From Planctomycetia bacterium (GTDB lineage: Bacteria; Planctomycetota; Planctomycetia; Pirellulales; UBA1268): a stretch of DNA of 6,090 nt. Position 1 is the first letter of the stretch, and each line of letters begins with the position of its first letter. Below the pieces are notes generated by a model. The model ran no database searches. It had not been told where the DNA came from and saw only the letters and a list, made by a program, of their open reading frames with translations. The position numbers and the translations under genes were made by a program. Below are positions 1 to 6,057 of this stretch, piece after piece. Location of the stretch: contig RGBY01000155.1 of the NCBI GenBank assembly GCA_009919445.1, positions 1 through 6,090 of the forward strand, in the 5' to 3' direction.

Positions 1-1260
1 CGCTGGACCTATGAGCCCCATGTTGCCATGCGGGTAACCCGGGCCATGCTCGATGAGGCTGGTGTGACCGTGCTGGTCGATCAGGATCTTCTGTCGGTTG
101 AAAAGACAGGGCCACGAATCCGTACGGTGATCACCAAGCGGGGAAAATTCACTGGGCGTGTGTTCATCGATGGCAGTTATGAGGGCGATCTGCTCGCCGC
201 CGCGGGTGTTGATTGGACAATTGGCCGCGAGGGGCGTGATGCCTTTGGCGAACCGCTGGCGGGGAAGCAGTATCCGAAGTCGGGGATGGCCATTGATGGG
301 TTTGATGCGGCAGGTAATCCGCTGCCACTGGTGACAGCGACAGCACGTGAGGATGAGGCGGCCGGTGATACCAACATGATGACCTACAGCTTTCGGCTTT
401 GCCTCACCAAAGACCCTCGAAATAAAGTGTCAATGATCGAGCCAGATCATTATGATCCGGCACGCTTTGAGATCATTCGGCGGTATCTCAAAGCGGGGGG
501 CAATCCCAATTTGATTGGCTTTGACCCGTACCCGTTGCCTGGGGGAAAGTTTGACGGCAACAACTCAATCAACCGGCAGTTCTCCCTTGGCTTGGTTGGT
601 GGCGGAGTCGGCTGGCATGAGGCTGATGAGGAAGGCCGCCAGAAGATCTGGGAAGCCCACAAACAGTACACACTGGAGTTCATCCACTTTCTGACGCATG
701 ATCCCGCGATTCCCAAGGCGTTGCGGGACAAGCATGCAGTTTGGGGCTTTTGCAAAGACGAGTTCGCCGAGTACGGGCATTTCTCTCCGGCGCTTTATGT
801 GCGTGAGTCGCGTCGGCTGCGGGGGATGTATGTGATCAGTCAGAAAGACATCATGGATCAACCAACAAAGGATGACCCGATTGCGATTTCATCCTTTCCG
901 ATCGACTCCCATGACTGCCGCCGGGTGGCGGTGAAGGGAGGGGGCGTAGTGAATGAAGGAACGATTTATCCGGTCCGAAAGGGCCGCGGCCAGGGCTTCG
1001 CCTATCACGTTCCCTATCGTGCCGTGCTCCCCAAGCCAGACCAGTGCGACAATCTTCTGGTGCCTGTCGCCCTTTCCTGCACGCATGTGGGCATGTCGTC
1101 CTTGCGGATTGAGGGCACCTGGATGGTGATCGGTCAGGGGACTGGAGTCGCCGCAGCACTGGCGGCAAGGCAAGACATTCCTGTTCAGCAGCTTGCCTAC
1201 CCCGTGCTCCGTGACCGGCTCGTTGCACAGGGCCAGGTGCTCACGCTACCAAGCCAGTAA
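1..1260 (+). CDS. FAD-dependent oxidoreductase (PF12831-like), 5'-truncated by window edge
   Basis: The reading frame is open from base 1 (R-W-T-Y-E-P-H-V-A-M...), so the ATG at 28 is probably internal and the gene starts outside the window. About 419 residues are visible. Recognisable blocks, counted from base 1, are FIDGSYEGDLLAAAGV at about 55-70, followed by a GREGRDAFGE segment; FSPALYVRESRRLRG at about 261-275; and a C-terminal block at about 350-389 containing LLVPVALSCTHVG, SLRIEG and GQGTGVAAALAA. These match the FAD_oxidored (PF12831) family, in which the C-terminal block closes over the FAD. The N-terminal GxGxxG dinucleotide-binding motif is expected upstream and is not present here. 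Substrate is unknown; relatives are often carbohydrate- or xenobiotic-associated oxidoreductases of poorly defined function, usually around 550-600 residues, so roughly a quarter may be missing. The gene stands alone on the plus strand, convergent with the minus-strand genes. Family assignment is firm, specific activity is not. Confidence 0.88.
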   Translation, partial: RWTYEPHVAMRVTRAMLDEAGVTVLVDQDLLSVEKTGPRIRTVITKRGKFTGRVFIDGSYEGDLLAAAGVDWTIGREGRDAFGEPLAGKQYPKSGMAIDGFDAAGNPLPLVTATAREDEAAGDTNMMTYSFRLCLTKDPRNKVSMIEPDHYDPARFEIIRRYLKAGGNPNLIGFDPYPLPGGKFDGNNSINRQFSLGLVGGGVGWHEADEEGRQKIWEAHKQYTLEFIHFLTHDPAIPKALRDKHAVWGFCKDEFAEYGHFSPALYVRESRRLRGMYVISQKDIMDQPTKDDPIAISSFPIDSHDCRRVAVKGGGVVNEGTIYPVRKGRGQGFAYHVPYRAVLPKPDQCDNLLVPVALSCTHVGMSSLRIEGTWMVIGQGTGVAAALAARQDIPVQQLAYPVLRDRLVAQGQVLTLPSQ

Positions 1261-1302
1261 CGAGCTGGTCGCGTGACTACCTGCAAGAGCTGGCTAAGGA
1301 GG
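1261..1302. other. Short convergent intergenic gap with a possible bidirectional hairpin
   Basis: Forty-two bases separate the stop of the plus-strand oxidoreductase from the stop of the minus-strand small protein. An imperfect inverted repeat straddles the right edge: CTGGCT (1290-1295) pairs with AGCCAG (1310-1315), and inside it GGA (1298-1300) pairs with TCC (1307-1309), leaving a two-base bulge and a six-base loop. No T-run follows it on either strand, so it is a weak terminator candidate only. Confidence 0.3.
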
Positions 1303-1527
1303 TCATTCCAGCCAGACCCTGACGGTCTTGCTGTCGGCCTGAAGTTCGAAGACGGGGCCCGGTGTATAGCCACGCCGCCGGACATCTCGAACAATGTCGT
1401 CCAGGGCAATGCCCTGCTCGTGAATTTTCTGCTTCACGGGTTCGTCGAGCAGGCTGTCGAGGTCGTCGATCCGCGAGGCGTTGAAGCTGAGCTGCACCTT
1501 GGTCTGGTCATACTCCCGAACCTGCAT
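1303..1527 (-). CDS. Small uncharacterised protein overlapping the end of the ABC1 kinase gene
   Basis: I do not recognise this 74-residue protein. I chose the ATG at 1527-1525, which overlaps the kinase reading frame by 20 bases and suggests translational coupling; an in-frame ATG at 1620 would give 105 residues but would overlap conserved kinase C-terminal sequence by 113 bases. No clear Shine-Dalgarno sequence precedes either start, which also favours coupling. The protein is hydrophilic and has no signal peptide or membrane segment. It reads as a beta strand (TKVQLSFNAS), a charged helical middle with DDLDSLLDEPVKQKI and DDIVRDVRRRGY, and a final beta hairpin (GPVFELQADSKTVRVWLE). That is a plausible compact alpha/beta domain. 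The pattern of hydrophobic positions and the in-phase overlap with an upstream gene make it likely to be real. Function is unknown; the neighbour suggests a role linked to the kinase. Confidence 0.65.
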   Translation of the reverse strand: MQVREYDQTKVQLSFNASRIDDLDSLLDEPVKQKIHEQGIALDDIVRDVRRRGYTPGPVFELQADSKTVRVWLE

Positions 1528-2788
1528 TTTCAGGAAGCGGGCCAGGCTGGAAAATGACTGGCCAGATTGATCGCCAGACAATGTCTGCCTGCAGGCCCTC
1601 AAGGTAGTAGGCCAGGCCATGGAAGGCCCGCAACAGAAAGATCATTGCCGGCGGGCCTGCGATCCGAAAGTTCAGCCGGTCGTCACCGAGGATGTCAGCA
1701 GTTCGTTCTGCAAGCCGCCAGCGGCCAACCGGGTAGGCATAGTCGACGCAGAACGGCTCAAACAGCAGCCTGCAGAGTGCCGGCAGTTTGTCGGCAAAAG
1801 GCTCGAGGTACTCACGTTGAAAACCGAGTGCCAGCATGAGCGGCAGCGGCGGCTCGCTCCCGTCCTGTGTTGCCTTGATCAGGCGGAGGAGTGCCAGTTG
1901 CTCAGTTTGTGAAGGGCGATAGACGCAGCCGAAGTCATAAAGCAACAACTGTGGGCCGCCTGACTGTCGCAGGAACCGCAAATTTCCCGGATGCCAGTCA
2001 GCATGGAGGAGCCCCTGGTCGAAAAGGCTTTCCAAAAAGAAGTCAAGCAGCCCGCGGGCTAACTGGTGGCGTTGGTCTTCTGGCCAATTCTCTCGAACCG
2101 CCTGCCAGTGTTCACCCTCTCGCCATTCACTGACGAGCACCGTCGGCGTTGAGTATTCATCAATGACCTGTGGAACCTGCAGGAACGGGTGGCTGGCGGC
2201 AAAGGTAGTGAACTGACGTTGGTTCTCTGCCTCGACAGCGTAGTCGAGTTCTTGCTGCATATCGTTGAGGATGACCTCCCGATAGGCAGCGAGGTTAAAG
2301 CCACGTCGCAGACCACCAACCGGGGCACTGAGCCAGCCAAGAATTTTGAGGTCGGCCAGAACAGCCTCGTGGATGCCGGGGTACTGCACCTTGATGGCGA
2401 CCGAGCGCCCATCCTTGAGGGTGGCCTGATGCACCTGTCCGAGTGAGGCGGCATGGGCATGAGGCTCAATCGATTCAACGACATCTTCAAGCCGACGTCC
2501 CCAGGCAGCTTCAAGCAGGGGCTGGACAACCTCAAGCGGCAACGGCTCGGCCTGCTCTTGCAGCAAGGCGTAGTCGGCGGCGGCGAGAGGATCGGTCGTT
2601 TCGCGGGCTGAAGAAAAGCTGATGAGCTGCCCGAGTTTCTGCGGCAGGCCACGCATCTTTCCCATGCGTTCAATGAGATGCCGACGTGCCTGCCGGCTAA
2701 CCTGATCCTGATCGGCCTTCCGCAGCCGGTGGGCCGCCTGAGCGAGGCCGATATGGCCGGCCATTCTGCGAACGGAAGGAATGGGCAT
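1508..2788 (-). CDS. ABC1/AarF/UbiB-family atypical protein kinase-like protein
   Basis: This 426-residue protein carries the full set of signatures of the ABC1 (ADCK/COQ8/UbiB) family. They are KLGQLIS at 51-57 (the KxGQ motif that occludes the active site), the alanine-rich nucleotide loop HAASLGQVH at 112-120, VAIKVQYPG at 130-138 with the nucleotide-contacting lysine K133, ELDYAVEAEN at 180-189 (the ExD motif), HADWHPGN at 262-269 (catalytic-loop equivalent) and YDFG at 284-287 (metal-binding DFG). No key residue is missing, so nucleotide binding should be intact. The family has ATPase activity and supports ubiquinone or other isoprenoid-lipid synthesis; the precise role here cannot be read from sequence. 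It is shorter than E. coli UbiB (546 residues) and lacks an obvious C-terminal pair of membrane helices, so it resembles the compact core version. No strong ribosome site precedes ATG 2788; M9 is an alternative start. It is the first gene of a two-gene unit with the small protein downstream. Confidence 0.93.
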   Translation of the reverse strand: MPIPSVRRMAGHIGLAQAAHRLRKADQDQVSRQARRHLIERMGKMRGLPQKLGQLISFSSARETTDPLAAADYALLQEQAEPLPLEVVQPLLEAAWGRRLEDVVESIEPHAHAASLGQVHQATLKDGRSVAIKVQYPGIHEAVLADLKILGWLSAPVGGLRRGFNLAAYREVILNDMQQELDYAVEAENQRQFTTFAASHPFLQVPQVIDEYSTPTVLVSEWREGEHWQAVRENWPEDQRHQLARGLLDFFLESLFDQGLLHADWHPGNLRFLRQSGGPQLLLYDFGCVYRPSQTEQLALLRLIKATQDGSEPPLPLMLALGFQREYLEPFADKLPALCRLLFEPFCVDYAYPVGRWRLAERTADILGDDRLNFRIAGPPAMIFLLRAFHGLAYYLEGLQADIVWRSIWPVIFQPGPLPENAGSGV

Positions 2789-2852
2789 GGCAGGCGTCGG
2801 GAAGCCAGTGGGTGGTGAACGAAAAGCCGGCTGGTCAGACGAGTGAAGTCGT

Positions 2853-2872
2853 GATGGGGTTATCGACCCATC
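2853..2872. repeat. Inverted repeat upstream of the kinase gene
   Basis: GATGGG (2853-2858) and CCCATC (2867-2872) are perfect inverted arms separated by eight bases; with one bulged G the stem extends by a further T-A pair (2860 with 2866), giving a TATCG loop. It lies about 65 bases upstream of the kinase start. On the minus strand the loop contains GATAAC, a weak -10-like hexamer without a convincing -35. It could be an operator or a leader hairpin, or chance. Confidence 0.3.
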
Positions 2873-2901
2873 CGGTCACAGGGCTTGAACAGCGGGCCGA
2901 T

Positions 2902-2928
2902 CCCCCGGCTTGCGCCGGGGGGTTTCTT
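2902..2928 (+). terminator. Strong GC hairpin with a T-rich tail on the plus strand
   Basis: CCCCCGGC (2902-2909) pairs perfectly with GCCGGGGG (2914-2921) around a four-base TTGC loop, giving an eight-pair stem. On the plus strand it is followed by G and then TTTCTT (2923-2928), the form of an intrinsic terminator. On the minus strand the loop reads GCAA, a GNRA tetraloop, but the bases after the stem are ATCGG, so there is no U-run for the minus-strand operon that ends at 3014. It may act as a bidirectional end-of-operon structure, or terminate a plus-strand transcript that I cannot identify. Confidence 0.55.
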
Positions 2929-2958
2929 GGGATGGAACGGTGCGGCGTGTGACAGGCC

Positions 2959-2984
2959 CACCGTGGCCGTTGCCGGCCTCGGTG
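2959..2984 (-). repeat. GCAA-capped hairpin just downstream of the membrane-protein gene
   Basis: CACCG-T-GGCCG (2959-2969) is complementary to CGGCC-T-CGGTG (2974-2984), with ten pairs, one internal T-T mismatch (A-A on the minus strand) and a four-base loop. Read on the minus strand the loop is GCAA, a GNRA tetraloop, consistent with the structure being selected as minus-strand RNA. It begins 29 bases after the stop codon of the membrane-protein gene, so it would lie in the 3' untranslated part of the oxoprolinase operon. There is no U-run after it, so it looks more like an RNA-stabilising or Rho-related 3' structure than a classical intrinsic terminator. Confidence 0.5.
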
Positions 2985-3013
2985 ACGTTGCCGGGCGACT
3001 AACTCGGTGGCAA

Positions 3014-3598
3014 TTAAATGCCACAGTCAAAGGCAATCGCAGCAGCAAATGTGGCAATGATGGTGAAAATAAGATACCCCAGGCCAATGAGTATCAGGCT
3101 GAGGAAACGCTGGAGACTTGGGTTGGAGGAGGAGTCCAACGTCTCAACGAAAATGTTGACAATCTTTGCGACTCCCACCAGCAAGAATAGGCCAATTGTT
3201 GGAAGCAGGAACAGCATCAGCCACTCCATGCTCCAGTAGTTGACCGTAAGCATGTACTGCCATCCATATAAGACAGCGCTACCTCCGACGGAAATGACAG
3301 CAAACCAACCCGTCGTAAGGTCTGGCAGGACGCGGCTGCTTATGAAGCCACCTAGTATGCAAAGGCAGACGCTTCCGACGCCTTGGATGACGGCATTCGC
3401 TGCCTGCCCACATGCCATCTGGGATATGAGCAGCGCCGAACCGCATGCCTGAGTGGTGAGCAGGGCAGCAATGCTGATCCGATGAGTGAACGCCTGGCTA
3501 TCCAGCCTTCCAGAAAGACGCCCCCAGAGCATGCCGGCAATAACCGAAAGCCACTGCAGTTGAAGAAAGAAGAGCAGCGGAAACAACAGTTCAAGCAT
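3014..3598 (-). CDS. Uncharacterised six-helix integral membrane protein
   Basis: I do not recognise this 194-residue protein. It is almost entirely hydrophobic, with about six predicted transmembrane segments near residues 4-26, 41-64, 68-90, 96-118, 123-150 and 165-190, joined by short loops such as GRLSGRLDSQAFTHR (26-40) and ETLDSSSNPSLQR (152-164). I see no family motif, ATP-binding site or clear catalytic residue. It starts 24 bases after pxpA, whose cluster it closes, and has no good Shine-Dalgarno sequence; the start overlaps the stop of a tiny in-frame ATG-initiated string (TGATG at 3600-3596). Base composition is lower in GC than its neighbours: bases 3061-3120 contain 29 G or C of 60, compared with 38 of 60 at 4681-4740. 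That difference may partly reflect its hydrophobic codon needs, or a separate origin. Position suggests a transporter or accessory protein for 5-oxoproline or related compounds, but this is inference; the usual DUF969/DUF979 partners of YcsF genes are not what this looks like. Confidence 0.75.
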   Translation of the reverse strand: MLELLFPLLFFLQLQWLSVIAGMLWGRLSGRLDSQAFTHRISIAALLTTQACGSALLISQMACGQAANAVIQGVGSVCLCILGGFISSRVLPDLTTGWFAVISVGGSAVLYGWQYMLTVNYWSMEWLMLFLLPTIGLFLLVGVAKIVNIFVETLDSSSNPSLQRFLSLILIGLGYLIFTIIATFAAAIAFDCGI

Positions 3599-3622
3599 CA
3601 GGTCTTACTCATCTGGTTGCGA

Positions 3623-4384
3623 TTACTCATTCGAAGTTGTCGCTGCCGGCTGCTGGATCAAAATACGAGCGTTCGCAAATGCTTCGTGGATGGCCCTCAG
3701 GTGGGCAACTGGGTCGGGGCCATCGCCATGAACACAGATTGTGTCGGCCGAGAGGAAAAGATCTGAACCGCAAGCGGCCTGAAGGCAGCCGGTTGTGGCA
3801 ATCGCCACCGCCTGGGCGGCGGCGGTCTCGGGGTCTGTGATGAGGCCTCTGGCATCACTGCGGGGCAAGAGGCTGCCGCTAGCCGTGTAGCGACGGTCGG
3901 CGAAGGCCTCGACCGCAACGCTCAGTCCCTCGTTACGGGCAATGGTGGCGAGCCGACTGCCGGAGGCGGCAAAGAGCAGAAGATGCGGCCAGTCGGCTGC
4001 GAGGCGTCGGCTCATGGCGATAGCCAGCGGCTCATCATTGCCCACCTGATGGTAGAGACCGCCATGAAGTTTCAGATGCCGGAGGTCATCGCCAGCAATT
4101 TCAGCGAGAGACGCCAATTGGCCCGCGACTAGGTCGGCCGCAGCGGTCGGGCTGATCGGCAGCATCCGCCTGCCGAAGTGGGAACGGTCGGCATGGCCGG
4201 GGTGACAGCCAATGGCGACGCCATGTTCACGGGCGAGCATCACCGTTTCGGTCATTGTCTTGCGGTCACCGGCATGGCCACCACTGGCGATGTTGGCCGA
4301 ACTGATCAGCGGCATAACCTGAGCATCATGGCCGGCGGCTTCTCCGAGGTCACAGTTAAGATCAATGCTGCGGGTGGGCGTCAT
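3623..4384 (-). CDS. pxpA: 5-oxoprolinase subunit PxpA (LamB/YcsF family)
   Basis: PxpA acts with PxpB and PxpC in the cytoplasm to hydrolyse 5-oxo-L-proline to L-glutamate at the expense of ATP. The 253-residue length fits the family (E. coli PxpA is 244). Family blocks are in order: SIDLNCDLGEAAG at 6-18, SSANIASGGHAGD at 28-40, GVAIGCHPGHADRSHFGRR at 55-73, LRHLKLHGGLYHQ at 101-113, FADRRYTASGSLLPRS at 161-176 and TICVHGDG at 215-222. Several normally strong positions differ: NIACG(F/G)HAGD has serine for cysteine, KPHG(A/M)LYNQ reads KLHGGLYHQ, and the usual aspartate in RxYxxDG is serine. The protein is full length and unbroken, so it is more likely a diverged enzyme than a pseudogene. 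The start overlaps the stop of the upstream fused pxpB-pxpC gene as ATGA (4384-4381). With no Shine-Dalgarno sequence, translation is probably coupled. E. coli has A after B and C as well, but as separate genes. Confidence 0.93.
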   Translation of the reverse strand: MTPTRSIDLNCDLGEAAGHDAQVMPLISSANIASGGHAGDRKTMTETVMLAREHGVAIGCHPGHADRSHFGRRMLPISPTAAADLVAGQLASLAEIAGDDLRHLKLHGGLYHQVGNDEPLAIAMSRRLAADWPHLLLFAASGSRLATIARNEGLSVAVEAFADRRYTASGSLLPRSDARGLITDPETAAAQAVAIATTGCLQAACGSDLFLSADTICVHGDGPDPVAHLRAIHEAFANARILIQQPAATTSNE

Positions 4385-6057
4385 GGGTTGTGGTGTTGTT
4401 GCGTTTCAAGGCAGGAGGCCAGGCCGCGTTGGACGGTCACCAGCGTGTCGTGTTGTTTCTGCAATAGTTGATGGGCGGTCTCGAGCGTGGTCGGCTCAAA
4501 CCGAATGGTATGGCCTGACCGTAACTGGCCGGTCAACGGGAGGTCGGCCGCGATTACCTGCCCCAAGACTGGGTACCCACCAATGGTCTGGGCATCAGTC
4601 AGGAGCAGAATGGGATGGCCATCAGGAGGAAGTTGAATCGTGCCGGGCAGAACGGCGAGGGAAACGCCACTCGAGGCTGGAGGTGAAAGCCTGCCGCTCA
4701 GCCGCAGGCCCATCCGGTCACTACGGGAGGTTACCCCAAAAGGTGTCTGCTCAAGTTGCAGATGTAGTCCATGTGGAATGTCAGGTTCAACTGCAGGAAT
4801 ATAGCGCAGGGTGCAGGCTGTGTCAGAGGCTGGTAGGGCAGTCAGTTGGGGATCGAGTTGCCAGTTGCCCTTGACTGTGGTGACCAGGGGACGGCCAGTT
4901 GCGAGGGCATCACCAGGCGAAAGCAGCCGACCATCCAGACCACCCAAGGTAGCGGGAATGTAGGTTGCCCGGCTCTTTAGAACGGGGGGCAGGTCGATGC
5001 CCCCAGCGATTGCCAGATAGCCACGGCAGCCAGCCGTGAGATGGCCGATGGAAAGCGTTTCGCCAGCCTGTATGCAGAAGGGCCGCAGCGCCGGCAGGCC
5101 AGGGACCGTACCGCCGGTGAGGGCAACAACTGAGTCGGTTTCGAACCGGAGCGTCGGGCCAACCAGGCTGAACTCAAGCAAGGCAGCCCCGGCTGGGTTG
5201 CCGACCAGCAGGTTGGCCAGCCGTGCAGAAAAGGAATCGGCCGCACCTCCGCTGGGTACGCCTGCCGCCCGCTGGCCCGGCCGACCGAGATCCTGCACGC
5301 TGGTCATGAGGCCGGGCTCAAGGATGGTGAAGGTGGGCCGGCTCGGTGGGGCTGAGGCTCCACGTGCCGCCGGTTCTACGAACGGCTCATTTGACGAGCA
5401 AAATCGCACGCGATCGCCGACTGCGAACCGGTTGGGCTGGGCGGCCGTTGGATCGAACAGCGTTAGGCTTGTTCTGCCCAGCAGATGCCAGCCGCCAGGG
5501 GTGGCAAAGGGGTAGATGCCGGTCTGGCCGCCGCCAATGCCAACGGAGCCGGCAGGCACGACCGTTCTGGGAGTTGCCAGACGCGGGGTGGCCAGCCACT
5601 CCGGCAGGCCAGTCAGATAGGGAAACCCCGGCACGAAGCCGATTGCTGTGATGAGGTACTCGGGGCCGGTATGAGCCTCGATGAGTTGTTTGCGATCAAT
5701 GGCGTGCTGGCGACAGACAGCCTCCAGATCGGGCCCCTCATCACCACCGTAGCAGACCGGGACCTCGTGGCAGCGTGGTGCCAGTGGCGTCGTCACTGAT
5801 TCGTCGGCAACTTGGCTGAGCGTGGCGAGCAACTCGTTGATGTCAGTGATCTGGAGCGGGTCATAAATCACCGTGACTCGGTCGGGCGAGGGCACGACAT
5901 CAAGAACAGCCGAAATGCCAGCCCCCGCGATTGAATCAGCAAGGGAGCGGATACGATTGAGGAGTTCGCTAGCAGGCTGTGAGTGAGCAGGACGCAGGAC
6001 AACTGCGGTATCACCGAGCGGGGCTACGTGTAGCGAGTCGTGAGCGGGCATAGGCAT
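4381..6057 (-). CDS. pxpBC: Fused 5-oxoprolinase subunits PxpB and PxpC (KipI-KipA, AHS1-AHS2)
   Basis: One protein of 558 residues joins two subunits that are separate in E. coli. The N-terminal half (about 10-225, AHS1/KipI, PxpB) begins with VAPLGDTAVVL and includes VPVCYGGDEGPDLEAV near 99-114, then a long family block near 140-203 with GFVPGFPYLTGLPE, TPRTVVPAGSVGIGG and TPGGWHLLGRT. A short Ala/Pro/Ser-rich linker (about 229-241) leads to the C-terminal half (about 243-525, AHS2/KipA, PxpC), with LMTSVQDLGRPGQRAAGVP, RLANLLVGNPAGAALLE, GYLAIAGGIDLPPVL, TSRSDRMGLRLSG and PPDGHPILLLTDAQTIGGYP. The pair are related to allophanate-hydrolase/carboxyltransferase domains and supply 5-oxoprolinase activity with PxpA. 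I prefer the start at 6057 because GGA at 6067-6065 is seven bases upstream of it; the ATG at 6063 lies directly against that site, and 6051 is a third option. It is the first gene of the visible operon. Confidence 0.94.
   Translation of the reverse strand: MPMPAHDSLHVAPLGDTAVVLRPAHSQPASELLNRIRSLADSIAGAGISAVLDVVPSPDRVTVIYDPLQITDINELLATLSQVADESVTTPLAPRCHEVPVCYGGDEGPDLEAVCRQHAIDRKQLIEAHTGPEYLITAIGFVPGFPYLTGLPEWLATPRLATPRTVVPAGSVGIGGGQTGIYPFATPGGWHLLGRTSLTLFDPTAAQPNRFAVGDRVRFCSSNEPFVEPAARGASAPPSRPTFTILEPGLMTSVQDLGRPGQRAAGVPSGGAADSFSARLANLLVGNPAGAALLEFSLVGPTLRFETDSVVALTGGTVPGLPALRPFCIQAGETLSIGHLTAGCRGYLAIAGGIDLPPVLKSRATYIPATLGGLDGRLLSPGDALATGRPLVTTVKGNWQLDPQLTALPASDTACTLRYIPAVEPDIPHGLHLQLEQTPFGVTSRSDRMGLRLSGRLSPPASSGVSLAVLPGTIQLPPDGHPILLLTDAQTIGGYPVLGQVIAADLPLTGQLRSGHTIRFEPTTLETAHQLLQKQHDTLVTVQRGLASCLETQQHHNP

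Noticed and set aside
851..1228. Minus-strand 125-codon frame opposite the oxidoreductase.
   Set aside because: The plus-strand frame carries conserved C-terminal oxidoreductase motifs over the same bases, and this antisense translation is Arg/Pro-rich without recognisable features.
1290..1313. On the minus strand, GGCTGGA followed by ACCTCCTTA resembles the 3' tail of 16S rRNA; on the plus strand AAGGAGG (1296-1302) looks like a perfect Shine-Dalgarno.
   Set aside because: There is no 16S sequence beside it, the segment encodes the last residues and stop of the small protein on the minus strand, and no start codon lies at proper distance on the plus strand. Coincidence is the simplest reading.
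1303..1620. Longer 105-residue version of the small protein starting at 1620.
   Set aside because: It would overlap the conserved kinase C-terminus by 113 bases and the extra 31 residues look like out-of-frame kinase sequence; the 1527 start gives a normal short overlap.
2059..2673. Minus-strand 204-codon frame inside the kinase gene.
   Set aside because: It runs in another frame over the conserved kinase motifs, and the Ser/Arg/Pro-rich translation resembles a frame-shifted product rather than a protein.
2789..3013. Possible tRNA, riboswitch or CRISPR in the largest intergenic gap.
   Set aside because: No cloverleaf with a TTCRANN arm, no known riboswitch core and no regularly spaced repeats; only the three hairpins and one nine-base direct repeat are visible.
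4365..4874. Plus-strand open frame of 169 codons over the end of pxpBC.
   Set aside because: It is a shadow of the conserved KipA domain; composition is low in hydrophobic core residues and there is no ribosome site.
5036..5515. Long plus-strand open frame of 159 codons opposite pxpBC.
   Set aside because: It is antisense to strongly conserved AHS1/AHS2 motifs, its translation is rich in Arg/Pro/Gly/Ser with no family pattern, and such frames are expected opposite GC-rich genes.
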